Shown here: one piece after another, positions 18,143 through 27,118 of the stretch | Layout of the letters: every line of letters starts with the position of its first letter | Position numbering within the stretch: the stretch's first letter is position 1 | Assembly: GCF_900119185.1 (NCBI RefSeq) | Contig: NZ_FPJE01000007.1 | Coordinates: 62,001 to 126,000, forward strand | Source of the DNA: Sinomicrobium oceani | Lineage (GTDB): Bacteria > Bacteroidota > Bacteroidia > Flavobacteriales > Flavobacteriaceae | DNA length: 64,000 nucleotides | Reading direction: 5' to 3' | The notes under the pieces: model-generated | Seen by the model: only the letters and a program-made list of their open reading frames with translations | Told to the model about the DNA's origin: nothing | Databases searched by the model: none | Made by a program: the position numbers and the translations under genes

Positions 18143-18886
18143 ATGAATCTCACACTACAAATATGGCGCCAGAAAAACGCAGATGCGAAAGGGGCCATGG
18201 AAACATACAAAGTAGAGAACATTTCACCGGATAGCTCTTTCCTGGAAATGCTGGATATTCTCAATGACCAGTTGATAAACGAAGGAAAAGAGCCCGTAGC
18301 TTTCGACCATGACTGCCGTGAAGGTATTTGCGGTATGTGTTCTCTTCAGATCAACGGGGAGCCTCACGGTCCCGGCAGAGCCATTACTACCTGCCAGTTG
18401 CACATGCGTAAATTCAAAGACGGGGACACTATCTATATCGAACCTTTCCGCGCCAAAGCTTTTCCCGTAATCAAGGATCTCGTGGTAGACCGCAGTGCTT
18501 TCGACAGGATACAACACGCCGGGGGATACATCTCTGTCAACACTTCCGGAAACACCCAGGATGCCAACGCTATACCGGTAGAAAAAGAAAAAGCGGACAA
18601 AGCTTTCGATGCGGCGACCTGTATCGGCTGCGGAGCCTGTGTAGCCGCGTGTAAAAATGCCAGCGCTATGCTCTTTACCTCTGCCAAGGTATCACAGTTT
18701 GCCCTGCTACCCCAGGGTCGTATAGAGGCTACCGAACGCGTGCTGAACATGGTAAAACAAATGGACCTGGAAGGTTTTGGAAACTGTACCAATACCGGAG
18801 CATGTGAAATAGAGTGCCCCAAAGGGATCTCCCTGGAAAACATCGCAAGAATGAACCGGGAGTACCTGAAAGCCAGCGTTAAATAA
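18143..18886 (+). CDS. sdhB: Succinate dehydrogenase/fumarate reductase iron-sulfur subunit
   Basis: A 247-aa protein. The [2Fe-2S] ligands lie in [12 protein letters not shown] and the later TTCQLHM. The [4Fe-4S] and [3Fe-4S] ligands lie in [15 protein letters not shown] and [16 protein letters not shown]. It carries electrons between the flavoprotein and the cytochrome b subunit. It is the last gene of the operon and is followed at once by a strong terminator. The length is normal. Confidence 0.97.
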   Translation: MNLTLQIWRQKNADAKGAMETYKVENISPDSSFLEMLDILNDQLINEGKEPVAFDHDCREGICGMCSLQINGEPHGPGRAITTCQLHMRKFKDGDTIYIEPFRAKAFPVIKDLVVDRSAFDRIQHAGGYISVNTSGNTQDANAIPVEKEKADKAFDAATCIGCGACVAACKNASAMLFTSAKVSQFALLPQGRIEATERVLNMVKQMDLEGFGNCTNTGACEIECPKGISLENIARMNREYLKASVK

Positions 18887-18906
18887 GCTTATATAATCAT
18901 TCACAT

Positions 18907-18943
18907 AAAAAAGGACAAGCCCGAAATGCTTGTCCTTTTTTTA
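18907..18943 (+). terminator. Terminator after sdhCAB
   Basis: The stem aaaaaaggacaagc / gcttgtccttttttt with a seven-base loop is a textbook rho-independent terminator, 20 nt past the sdhB stop. It also faces the convergent ketoacyl synthase gene. Confidence 0.88.
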
Positions 18944-18962
18944 TATCGTACTACGAGTGCTC

Positions 18963-20123
18963 TTAACACCGCCTCAGTAACACACTCACCGCATTTCCTC
19001 CGAAACCTACCGCATTGATCATTACTCTTTCCACCTTTCCGGACCATTCCTGGGCAGCCCCGAAAGGGACGGGCACAAAACTGTTCTCCGAGATCATCAG
19101 CACTCCGAGTTCCAGGCTGAGCATTCCGGAAGCCCCGAAACTATGTCCTACTTTCCATTTATTGGTAGTCAGTGCAGGCATTTTTTCTCCGAATACTTTC
19201 CTGATGGCATTATACTCGGAACTATCTCCTTTAATCGTACCCGGAGCATGCATGACCACCGCATCCACACTACCAGGTGCTATTTCCCCCAACGCCATTC
19301 GCATGGAACCCTGAAAACAGTCTGCATCAGCAGAGATCGATGTATTATGCTGAAGAACTTCCGTGGCATACCCGACACCTTCGATCACTGCCAGGGCCTG
19401 GTTAAGCTCTCCCCGTTCAAGGCAAGCCACCGCGGCACCCTCACCGAGCACCATGGTATTAGCTGTCTTGTTCATATCCAGGGCACGACACGGGTAACCG
19501 CCATCCGATCCTCTCGAATACACCTTTAAGGCTTTCATCTGGGCGATCGTAAAAGGGGTTAACGGGGCTTCGCTGCCTCCTACAAGAAACTTATCAACCA
19601 TACCCGAGCGTATCCAGGCCACACCGTTTAACAAGGCATGCAAGGCCGTAGAACAGGTTATGGAATGGGAAATCTGCGGACCGTTGGTCTGCAGGTCATG
19701 GCCTACCCAGGAAGAAATATTACCCAGGGTAGTTGTCGGCGATGCGAGCGTACTGGTCTTACCGCGCTCCAGGAATTCCCGGTGGTAACTCTCGAAAAGT
19801 CCTGTTGCCCCTCTCGAAGACCCGATATTTACACCGAAGACCGCTCCTTTACCCCAACCTGCCAGGTCAGCTGCCATTCTGGAGGCATATAAGGCAAAAA
19901 GCACCGAATTATCCAGGTTCTTATATTTTAGATCCGCACGCTTTACCTTGCCGATTTCTTCGTCTTCAAGATCGGAAAGTGCGGATACAAAAGCTTTATC
20001 AAAGCCGAAATCTCTTTCTGTAATAAGGTGGTCAGGTTTCCGGTAACTTTCCCATACGGAACCCCGGTCCTTTCCCAATGCGGAGACCGAGGCTAGTGCC
20101 GTGATCGATATTGGTGTATGCAA
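18963..20123 (-). CDS. Beta-ketoacyl-ACP synthase-like protein (biotin-linked)
   Basis: A 386-aa thiolase-fold protein. The catalytic triad is intact: Cys in SHSITCSTALHALL, His in VVMHAPGTIKGDSSEYNA and His in NKWKVGHSFGASGMLS. This is the KAS I/II pattern. It is shorter than FabF (about 410 aa) and is the last gene of a bioA-SET-KAS run, so a role in making the pimeloyl precursor of biotin is plausible. No bioC or bioH is seen in the window. An alternative is a dedicated synthase for another acyl product. The catalytic call is firm; the pathway link rests on context. Confidence 0.85.
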   Translation of the reverse strand: MHTPISITALASVSALGKDRGSVWESYRKPDHLITERDFGFDKAFVSALSDLEDEEIGKVKRADLKYKNLDNSVLFALYASRMAADLAGWGKGAVFGVNIGSSRGATGLFESYHREFLERGKTSTLASPTTTLGNISSWVGHDLQTNGPQISHSITCSTALHALLNGVAWIRSGMVDKFLVGGSEAPLTPFTIAQMKALKVYSRGSDGGYPCRALDMNKTANTMVLGEGAAVACLERGELNQALAVIEGVGYATEVLQHNTSISADADCFQGSMRMALGEIAPGSVDAVVMHAPGTIKGDSSEYNAIRKVFGEKMPALTTNKWKVGHSFGASGMLSLELGVLMISENSFVPVPFGAAQEWSGKVERVMINAVGFGGNAVSVLLRRC

Positions 20124-20145
20124 AACTTTTTGCCTGCAAAGGTAA

Positions 20146-20742
20146 TCAATTATCCTCCCCTTCCTGAAAGTAGCAGGACAATATAGAGTCCAGTGTTTCC
20201 TCTCCCTGGCTGATATTTTTTATTTTTTCGAGAATATCCGGGGCCAGTATTTCCTCTAAAGGCTGTTCTACATCGGTAATATGTACAAAGGCTTCCGCGA
20301 TGGATTTATCCCATTTCTTATGATATTTCAACAGGTCATCCGGATATACGATTCGCCTTCGCGTACCTTCCCGTATTCCACGAAACGGACGGGAAATATT
20401 CAGGTAACCATAATCGTCTGTCAATTGTTCTCCCGGGTAAATGTCCCTGATAGCAATTTCAAAGTCATAAGGTGTGGTGAGACAATTGCTCCGGAAACTG
20501 TGATTTACATACTTGGCATGGTCCCAGCAAAGGACATAATCTCCCTTGTTGTTCCGGAAAGTGTAAAAGTCGAGAATATTCTTGTAAAAATCGCTCATAG
20601 CATCGATCTGAGCGGAAGAGAGCACAATGTCCAGCTTATCCTGGACCCAGGTAATTGTTCCCTTGGGGATCAACTTGGTAGCCACTACGCCGTAACCCAT
20701 TTCATCTGAAATAAATTGCAGCTCGGTATGCGGATGAATCAT
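20146..20742 (-). CDS. SET-domain protein-lysine methyltransferase-like protein
   Basis: A 198-aa protein. The SET core is visible: an N-terminal GYGVVATKLIPKGTITWV segment, KYVNHSFRSNCLTTPYDFEI (the NHS-x-x-x-N motif that contacts S-adenosylmethionine) and YPGEQLTDDYGYLN (the catalytic Tyr segment). A helical tail follows. SET proteins methylate lysine side chains, though the bacterial target is unknown. It sits between bioA (124 nt upstream) and the ketoacyl synthase (22 nt downstream), all in one direction. Its tie to biotin synthesis is unexplained. Confidence 0.88.
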   Translation of the reverse strand: MIHPHTELQFISDEMGYGVVATKLIPKGTITWVQDKLDIVLSSAQIDAMSDFYKNILDFYTFRNNKGDYVLCWDHAKYVNHSFRSNCLTTPYDFEIAIRDIYPGEQLTDDYGYLNISRPFRGIREGTRRRIVYPDDLLKYHKKWDKSIAEAFVHITDVEQPLEEILAPDILEKIKNISQGEETLDSILSCYFQEGEDN

Positions 20743-20866
20743 TTAAAGTACACATATCATACTACGAATGTATATCATTTTCGGATTCGTTTCACCTACG
20801 CCCTTAAAAAATTTCCACACTTCATAAAGAAATCCTTTTCCCACACGAATACAAGGCTAAAATATG

Positions 20867-22138
20867 CTACAACACCTCGTCGAGTGCCCTCCCGATAACA
20901 TTATAAATTTGCTGCAACTGCTCATCGGTTACGACATAGGGCGCCAGAATATAGATCGTATTCCCCAGAGGTCTTAAAAATACACCGTTCCCCATAAAAA
21001 AACGGAAAAGTTTATCCCTCAGGTTGCCGTAGCGCTCCATTTTTACACGGAGATCCAGCGCGTAGATCACCCCCAGCTGCCTGGTTGAAGCTACTTTTGG
21101 ATGATGTTTTATCTCCTCGTCAAACCTGCGATGTGCCTCCGTTACTCTTTGTATATGGGCCTGCATTTCTTCCGATCTCAGCAGAGTAATTCCGGCCAGC
21201 GCTACCGAGCAGGCTACCGGGTTTGCAGAGTACGTATGCCCGTGGAACAGGCCTTTGGATATATCATCACTGTAAAAAGCATCATAGATCTCCTGTGTAC
21301 AACTGGTAACTGCCATAGGCAACATTCCTGCCGTAAGTGCCTTGGACATACTCATGATATCCGGTTTATGCCGCATATATTCGGAAGCGAAGTACTTACC
21401 CGTTTTTCCGAAACCGGTCATCACCTCATCCGCTATAGTTACGACATCGTGTTCTTTACATATACCGATCAGTGCGTTCAGCCCTTCGGCATCGTGCATT
21501 TTCATGGCAGCGGCACCCTGCACCAGAGGCTCATAGATAAAACCAGCCACAGTGCCCTTTTCTACAATGCTCCGAAGCTTATCTGCAACCTCCCTGTTAT
21601 TCTCTCCGTCCGGAACCGGTATACGCTCTACGGACAGGAAAAAATCTTCAAAAGGACCGTTATATACCGACAGTCCGGAAACAGACATGGCACCAAAAGT
21701 ATCGCCGTGAAAACCTTCTTCGAAAGCGACCAGCACATTTCGCTTGTTCCCCCGGTTAAAATGATATTGTAAAGCCATCTTTATAGCGACATCGGAAGCT
21801 GTGGAACCGTTATCCGAGAAAAAAAGCTTTTCCTGGTTGTCAGGCAGTATATCCATGAGTGCTTCACTCAGCGCTACCGCAGGCTCATGTGTAAAGCCGC
21901 TGAACACCACATGATCCAGCCGTTGCATCTGCTCATAGGCTTTTTGTATGATAAAATCATTACAATGCCCGTACACACAGGTGTACCATGAAGCTATACC
22001 ATCTATATAAGTTTTATCGTTTTCGTCATAAAGCACAGCTCCTTTGGCCCTGGTAACAGCAAGGGATTCCGGGTGTAGTTTATGCTGTGTCAAAGGGTGC
22101 CAGAGATGCTTTTTATCACGTTCTGAAATATTTTTCAT
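20867..22138 (-). CDS. bioA: Adenosylmethionine-8-amino-7-oxononanoate aminotransferase
   Basis: A 423-aa class-III aminotransferase. The N-terminus DKKHLWHPLTQHKLHPESLA and the segment IDGIASWYTCVYGHCN are BioA-typical (Trp and Tyr of the DAPA aminotransferase site). The PLP lysine lies in SMSKALTAGMLPMAVT and the cofactor Asp in VTIADEVMTGFGKTG. It converts KAPA to DAPA with SAM as amino donor. It shares direction with bioD and bioF further right, but a plus-strand glycosyltransferase gene separates them. Confidence 0.95.
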   Translation of the reverse strand: MKNISERDKKHLWHPLTQHKLHPESLAVTRAKGAVLYDENDKTYIDGIASWYTCVYGHCNDFIIQKAYEQMQRLDHVVFSGFTHEPAVALSEALMDILPDNQEKLFFSDNGSTASDVAIKMALQYHFNRGNKRNVLVAFEEGFHGDTFGAMSVSGLSVYNGPFEDFFLSVERIPVPDGENNREVADKLRSIVEKGTVAGFIYEPLVQGAAAMKMHDAEGLNALIGICKEHDVVTIADEVMTGFGKTGKYFASEYMRHKPDIMSMSKALTAGMLPMAVTSCTQEIYDAFYSDDISKGLFHGHTYSANPVACSVALAGITLLRSEEMQAHIQRVTEAHRRFDEEIKHHPKVASTRQLGVIYALDLRVKMERYGNLRDKLFRFFMGNGVFLRPLGNTIYILAPYVVTDEQLQQIYNVIGRALDEVL

Positions 22139-22198
22139 GCCAACTCGTTATTTATATTATCTTGCAAAGATGAGAATTGTAGCTAAAACTGACTAACG

Positions 22199-23695
22199 TT
22201 GAACGTATTAAAACAAGGGATTAACATCAGGTACTGCCCCCTCAAATTATATCAGATATTCCTGATTTTCCTGGGAGCAGCTTTGTTTATCCGCTTTCCT
22301 TTCTTCTTTCGGGATTATATAGACCGGGACGAAAGCACCTTTATTCTCATGGGACAATCCTGGGCGGAAGGCCACCTGCCTTATACTCATCTCTGGGACC
22401 TGAAACCTCCCCTGGCCTTTTTATTCTTTGCCATTATCATTAAAATCTTCGGGAAAAGCTTTATCGCCATACGCCTGGCCGGCACCATTTGCGTTGCTAT
22501 AACTTCACTATACCTGTTTAAAATAGGGGATCGTATTTCCGGAAGAAAAGTAGGGTTTTGGTGCGGCATGCTTTACGTATTCCTATCCAGCCTTTTCGGG
22601 AATGTCCAGGGGGTCATGACCGAGCATCTGTCGATGCTTTTTTCAGTCCCCGGATTCTGGTTTCTGATCAAGGCCACGAAAAACAGGCATATTTTTACAG
22701 CCGGACTCTTCTTTGGTATTGCTGCCATGATAAAACTGAATCTGGCTTATCCCATATTATTTACAGGACTGGGACTCATGTATTTTGAATTCCGTGAGAA
22801 AAACACTGTCACCTGTCTAAAGAGTGGAGTTATATACGGTATCGGAGTTGCAATACCTTTCATTTTAACCGCCCTCCCCTACTATGCCGAGGGGTTGCTG
22901 GAGGTATGGTGGGAATCCGTCATCATGGCGCCGCTTCATTACGACACCCCGGACCCTGCCAATAACATCAAGGCCTTTATAGACCTTATACCATTCATAG
23001 CTGTTATCGGTCTTCTCATTTTTATCAACCGTAAAAAAAGATGTTTCCCCAAGTGGTGCAAAAACTACACCTATATCCTGCTCGGCCTGGCCGGGACCAT
23101 GGTTTCTTTTATTCAATCCGGAGAGGTCAACAGTCATTATCTCATACAACTATATCCCTTCCTTATCCTGCCCCTGGCCGTTGTCGTAAGCCATATTCAC
23201 TGGTTTGCAAAAGTAGCATACACTCCCGTCGCTGCCGCGGTCATTCTTCTGATACAGTTTGAACCTATTAAGGAATACATTGTTCTCGGAGACCGTGTCC
23301 TGAACGGAAAATCCCTGTATAACGGCGAAGGAATCGAAGTTCCCAGGTACATCAGGAACCATGTGGGTGATGTTCAATCCGTATTTTTTCTCGAAAACCA
23401 TATTGGTTACTGGCTTATAGACGAGCAACCACCGACCAAATCGGTTACACATCCTTCAAATCTCGACCGCGAACAGTTATACCCGTTCTACGACAACCCC
23501 AGAAAAGACAGTATCGAAGAACTGCGTTATATATGTTCGGTGATAAATCCGGAAATCATTGTTACGGAACGGGGGAAAATACCCTTTATCCAGGACGACA
23601 CACCGGATAACATTTATTTTAAAAAAGTACTCGCACAACGCTACCGATTATTAAAACAGATCGGGGAAGCCCAGATATACCAAAGAATCGATTAA
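22199..23695 (+). CDS. Integral-membrane glycosyltransferase (ArnT/PMT-like, GT-C fold)
   Basis: A 498-aa protein with many hydrophobic helices. The first external loop carries an acidic motif RDYIDRDESTFI, as in GT-C enzymes that use lipid-linked sugar donors. The loop segment THLWDLKPPLAFLFFA also fits the ArnT/Pmt family. A soluble C-terminal domain follows the last helix. The start given is TTG, since no closer ATG gives a complete N-terminus. It transfers a sugar or aminosugar from a polyprenyl carrier outside the inner membrane. It is inserted head-to-head with bioA and tail-to-tail with bioD (4-nt overlap). Confidence 0.83.
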   Translation: MNVLKQGINIRYCPLKLYQIFLIFLGAALFIRFPFFFRDYIDRDESTFILMGQSWAEGHLPYTHLWDLKPPLAFLFFAIIIKIFGKSFIAIRLAGTICVAITSLYLFKIGDRISGRKVGFWCGMLYVFLSSLFGNVQGVMTEHLSMLFSVPGFWFLIKATKNRHIFTAGLFFGIAAMIKLNLAYPILFTGLGLMYFEFREKNTVTCLKSGVIYGIGVAIPFILTALPYYAEGLLEVWWESVIMAPLHYDTPDPANNIKAFIDLIPFIAVIGLLIFINRKKRCFPKWCKNYTYILLGLAGTMVSFIQSGEVNSHYLIQLYPFLILPLAVVVSHIHWFAKVAYTPVAAAVILLIQFEPIKEYIVLGDRVLNGKSLYNGEGIEVPRYIRNHVGDVQSVFFLENHIGYWLIDEQPPTKSVTHPSNLDREQLYPFYDNPRKDSIEELRYICSVINPEIIVTERGKIPFIQDDTPDNIYFKKVLAQRYRLLKQIGEAQIYQRID

Positions 23696-24315
23696 AGTGC
23701 CGAAAGAACAGGCGCGAGAATATCCGCATATTTCCGGACCACCGCCTTATCGAAATGGGATTCTTCTGCAATCCTTCCGATAATAGACACCCCGGACATC
23801 TTGACGATGATGCTTTCTGTCGACGGGTTTTCATCTCCGCTGATGAGAATACCGGATACATCGATCCCCCTGTGCTTTAAAGCTTCGACAGAGAGTAATG
23901 TGTGATTGATACTTCCGAGATAATTCCGCGATACCAGTATCACCTTATACCCGGGTTTTATCAGATCGGCTATGGTTTCTTTTTCATTGAGTGGTACCAG
24001 CAAGCCTCCTGCACCTTCTATAACGAGGTCATTCGCCGTCTGCGGGGTAACGATTTTCGTCGTATCGATACGGACACCGTCAATATCCGCAGCCGCATGA
24101 GGGCTCATCGGTGTTTTCAGCGCGTAACTGTTGGGATGTATTTTTGTTTTCGGGTTGGAAATAAGCCGCTCTATCTTATGCGAATCCGAGTCGTCAAGAT
24201 CTCCAGATTGTATCGGCTTCCAGTAATCGGCTTCAAGAGCTTCCGTAACAATGGCCGAAACTAAGGTTTTCCCGACTTCGGTAGAGATGCCTGTTATAAA
24301 AAAGTGTCTGTTCAT
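23692..24315 (-). CDS. bioD: Dethiobiotin synthetase
   Basis: A 207-aa P-loop enzyme. The N-terminus MNRHFFITGISTEVGKTLVS holds the nucleotide-binding loop, and DYWKPIQSGDLDDSDS matches the substrate lysine region. A later VIEGAGGLLVPL segment is family-typical. It closes the ureido ring on DAPA using CO2 and ATP. It lies 62 nt downstream of bioF. Its last four bases overlap those of the convergent glycosyltransferase gene. Confidence 0.95.
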   Translation of the reverse strand: MNRHFFITGISTEVGKTLVSAIVTEALEADYWKPIQSGDLDDSDSHKIERLISNPKTKIHPNSYALKTPMSPHAAADIDGVRIDTTKIVTPQTANDLVIEGAGGLLVPLNEKETIADLIKPGYKVILVSRNYLGSINHTLLSVEALKHRGIDVSGILISGDENPSTESIIVKMSGVSIIGRIAEESHFDKAVVRKYADILAPVLSAL

Positions 24316-24377
24316 GCTTTATTTTCTTTTTCCCGAAAGACAATAGAGCTCCGAATGGTATCGGAAAATCAGTCTTT

Positions 24378-25535
24378 CTAAAGCACAAAGTTAGCCAACA
24401 GCTTCAGAACTTCAGAAATTTCTTTTTCCGTATTATAACTGTGCAGGCAAAAACGCAGACGTTCCTGCCCTGCAGGGACCGTAGGAGAAAGAATGGCTTT
24501 TACCTCAAACCCCTGCTCCTGAAGTTTCAGGGCTGTTTTCTTCACCATTTCATTTCCCGGAACAATACAGCAATGGATAGAAGAATCGCTATCGACAAAA
24601 GTTGAGGTCAGTCCCAGTTCTTCGACCACAGTCTTAAAAAAGCTGATATTACGCCTGAGTTCCTGTCCAGGCCAGGCATCGGCCAACCTGCTGTAAGCTG
24701 CCTGTATAACCGCGAGGGAATGCATGGGCATTGCGGTTGTATACATAAAGCTCCGGGCAAAATTCACGAGATAATCTTTTAAGGATTGTGCCCCGAGTAC
24801 AGCGGCACCATGACATCCCATAGCTTTACCAAAGGTAACGATCCGCGCAAAAACGCGATCCTGAAGTCCTTTTTCCTGTACCAGGCCTTCTCCCTGATCT
24901 CCGAATACTCCCACGGCATGGGCTTCATCAACCACAAGGTAAGCTTCGTATTTTTCCGCAAGACCTGCTATCGCTTCCAGATCGGGCGAATCGCCATCCA
25001 TGGAAAAAACCGATTCGGTTACAATATAACAATGTCCCCCCAGGTTTTTTGTGGCACACCGGTCAATAACCCTCGCTATTTTATCCTCCAGATCGGCCAT
25101 ATCATTATGCCTGAACTTATAAGTGTCTGCCAGCCCCATTTGCATGCCATCGCGAATACTCGCGTGTATCCACTCATCATAAAACACCATATCGCCCCGC
25201 TGCGGAACGCTGGAAAAAAAACCGATATTGGCATCATATCCGGAATTAAATACCAACGCGGCTTCTGCCCGGTGAAAATCGGCAAGCACAGCTTCGGTCC
25301 CGGCGTACAACAGATGATTCCCCGTCAACAAACGAGATCCTGTGGCGCCATTTCCGACAGGCGTGCTTTTCCGGAGTATACGGGCCGCTTCCTCTGCCAC
25401 TACCGGCAATTTTGAAAGTCCCAGGTAATCATTGGAAGAGAAATCTACCCCCGACACGGGCCCGGGAAGTCTGCGCAATGCATCGCGATCCACACGTTCC
25501 TCTAATCTTTTCGCTAACTTTTTCGGAAATTCCAT
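24378..25535 (-). CDS. bioF: 8-amino-7-oxononanoate synthase
   Basis: The start chosen is ATG 25535 (MEFPKKLAKRLEERVDRDAL), giving 385 aa; a TTG three codons earlier is less likely. PLP features are visible: LTGNHLLYAGTEAVLADFH, HASIRDGMQMGL, VVDEAHAVGVFGDQGEG and the PLP lysine in VTFGKAMGCHGAAVLG. It condenses pimeloyl-ACP with alanine to give KAPA, the first committed biotin step. It is followed by bioD. A TAnnTTTG match ends 6 nt before the ATG, so the mRNA may have almost no leader. Confidence 0.95.
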   Translation of the reverse strand: MEFPKKLAKRLEERVDRDALRRLPGPVSGVDFSSNDYLGLSKLPVVAEEAARILRKSTPVGNGATGSRLLTGNHLLYAGTEAVLADFHRAEAALVFNSGYDANIGFFSSVPQRGDMVFYDEWIHASIRDGMQMGLADTYKFRHNDMADLEDKIARVIDRCATKNLGGHCYIVTESVFSMDGDSPDLEAIAGLAEKYEAYLVVDEAHAVGVFGDQGEGLVQEKGLQDRVFARIVTFGKAMGCHGAAVLGAQSLKDYLVNFARSFMYTTAMPMHSLAVIQAAYSRLADAWPGQELRRNISFFKTVVEELGLTSTFVDSDSSIHCCIVPGNEMVKKTALKLQEQGFEVKAILSPTVPAGQERLRFCLHSYNTEKEISEVLKLLANFVL

Positions 25536-25541
25536 AAGAAC

Positions 25542-25549
25542 CAAAGGTA
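25542..25549 (-). promoter_or_regulatory. -7 element directly before bioF
   Basis: On the minus strand TACCTTTG ends 6 nt before the bioF ATG. If used, transcription would start at or next to the start codon (leaderless mRNA). No TTG is found at the standard -33 distance, so this remains tentative. Confidence 0.4.
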
Positions 25550-25900
25550 AAAAAAACAGGAAAGCCCTGCACCGTTAATAACATTGTTTAAAACGAGGAG
25601 AAAAACAGGTCTTTTCGGGGTGGATATATCAAGCTTTATTCTATTTTTGTAACATAGCTACGGGAACGTTTCCGCACCGAAACTTCAGGGAGAAACAGCG
25701 GGCGAAACTACTACAACGTTTTCGTAAATAAAAACAGGGCGATCCCAGTGTTCACAGGGCATAGCAACCCATCAACAAGGAACGGTTTTCTTTGCAAACT
25801 ACCTAAAGTTCCTTAACAAAAAATATTGTTTTGCGCCGCTTTGCGTTAAAGTTTCTTAAAAGCATTTCCAAATGCAGATTTCTGACATATCTTTGTATCA
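25550..25900. other. Intergenic region upstream of the small-RNA candidate
   Basis: A 351-bp stretch with no gene recognised. TATTTTTG occurs near 25644 and TATCTTTG at 25888-25895, both on the plus strand. The second lies 6 nt before the first hairpin of the small-RNA candidate and is its likely -7 element. Confidence 0.5.
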
Positions 25901-26004
25901 TCAAAAGGGGTGGTGCCCTTTTGTAACTTTAAGTAAAGTTTTCATAATTTAAAGTTTTGGTTGGTTAATTAAGAGGCCCGGATCTTCCGGGCCTCTTGTT
26001 TTTT
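25901..26004 (+). ncRNA. Candidate structured small RNA with its own terminator
   Basis: A TAnnTTTG element at 25888-25895 precedes an 8-bp perfect hairpin (caaaaggg / cccttttg, loop gtggtg, 25902-25923). A small aacttt/aaagtt hairpin (25925-25940) follows, then an unpaired A/T- and G/T-rich middle (ttttggttggttaattaag). It ends in an 11-bp terminator stem (25971-25997) with a T-run to 26004. No coding frame of any length is present. The whole is about 104 nt, with promoter, structure and terminator, as for an independent RNA. The family was not recognised. Confidence 0.65.
25971..26004 (+). terminator. Strong terminator ending the small-RNA candidate
   Basis: An 11-bp perfect stem aagaggcccgg / ccgggcctctt with loop atctt, then gtttttt. 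No protein gene lies immediately upstream on the plus strand, so it must terminate a non-coding transcript. Confidence 0.9.
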
Positions 26005-26328
26005 ACACCCCTCTCTCCCTTCGAAAACCGTAATCCCCGGACAACTTCACGCCCATTTACAGAATAATTTCACAAGACACAGCGGTGACAAATAGTCAAA
26101 ATCCTGTCCGAATAACCTGACGACCAGGTCATCCCGGACCAGATCAACCCAATGACCAAATACCTCATTGCCCCAAATCCCAGGGAATTTCTTGATTTCA
26201 TCACATGTTCCGTCCCTAATTTACCCGCGGATTTACAATTTTTTAATTATCAGACTGTTTAATAACTATCAGGCTATCGGGCTTGAATAGCTACAATTTA
26301 TTATTTTTACGATATTATTAAAGCAACG
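26005..26328. other. Intergenic region before the DUF3108 gene
   Basis: A 324-bp stretch with no gene recognised. It should hold the promoter of the downstream unit; no good TTG/TAnnTTTG match was found by eye. Confidence 0.45.
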
Positions 26329-27114
26329 ATGAAAAAAATTCTTTTTACTTCCATACTTTTTTATCTTATTACAAACCTCCACGGACAGGGGAATTCCGGA
26401 AATGCATTCACTACCGGCGAATGGTTACAATACCGTGTACACTATGGCATTTTTAATGCCAGCTACGCGACCATGGAACTCAAAGAAGGCAGTGTTAATG
26501 GTAGATCCGTATTTCATGTCGTAGGCAAAGGCCGTACCACGGGTCTTGCACGACTGTTTTTTAAGGTCGATGACACCTACGAAAGCTATTTCGACAAAAA
26601 AGACGGCAGACCATACAGGTTTATCCGGCAGATAGACGAAGGCGGATATACCAAAAATATGGAGATCAATTTCGATTATACCAGCAACCAGGCTGTTGTA
26701 AACAATAAAAAACATAAGAAAACAACTACGATCCCGATAAACAAGGACATACAAGACCTTTTATCTGCGGTGTACTACCTCCGGAACCATTATAAAACCG
26801 AAAATCTGAAGGTCGGGGACGAGACCGAACTCGATTTGCTGTTCGATGACGACGAAAGCTTTAAATTTAAGCTCAAGTTCTTGGGTAAAGAGGTTTTAAA
26901 AACTAAATTTGGCAAAATTTCCTGTACAAAGTTCCGACCTTATGTACAGGCAGGAAGGGTTTTTAAGGAGAAAGGCAGCTTGACCTTATGGGTATCGGAT
27001 GACGATAACAAGCTTCCCATGCGTATAAAGGCAGATCTGAGGGTCGGTTCTATTAAAGCAGACCTTGAAGCCTTCCGGGGGCTCAAACATCAGTTCAAAG
27101 TAGAAGTTGATTAA
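26329..27114 (+). CDS. DUF3108-type secreted/periplasmic protein
   Basis: A 261-aa protein. A signal peptide (MKKILFTSILFYLITNLHGQ) leads into a beta-rich domain: GEWLQYRVHYGIFNASYATM near the start, then DDTYESYFDKKDGRPYRFIR and a C-terminal SLTLWVSDDDNKLPMRIKAD. This matches the DUF3108 pattern, a curved beta-sheet likely binding a hydrophobic ligand. The biological role is not established. It overlaps the frame of the dioxygenase only at an alternative upstream codon. The next gene starts 4 nt after its stop, so the two are co-transcribed. Confidence 0.87.
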   Translation: MKKILFTSILFYLITNLHGQGNSGNAFTTGEWLQYRVHYGIFNASYATMELKEGSVNGRSVFHVVGKGRTTGLARLFFKVDDTYESYFDKKDGRPYRFIRQIDEGGYTKNMEINFDYTSNQAVVNNKKHKKTTTIPINKDIQDLLSAVYYLRNHYKTENLKVGDETELDLLFDDDESFKFKLKFLGKEVLKTKFGKISCTKFRPYVQAGRVFKEKGSLTLWVSDDDNKLPMRIKADLRVGSIKADLEAFRGLKHQFKVEVD

Positions 27115-27118
27115 CACC

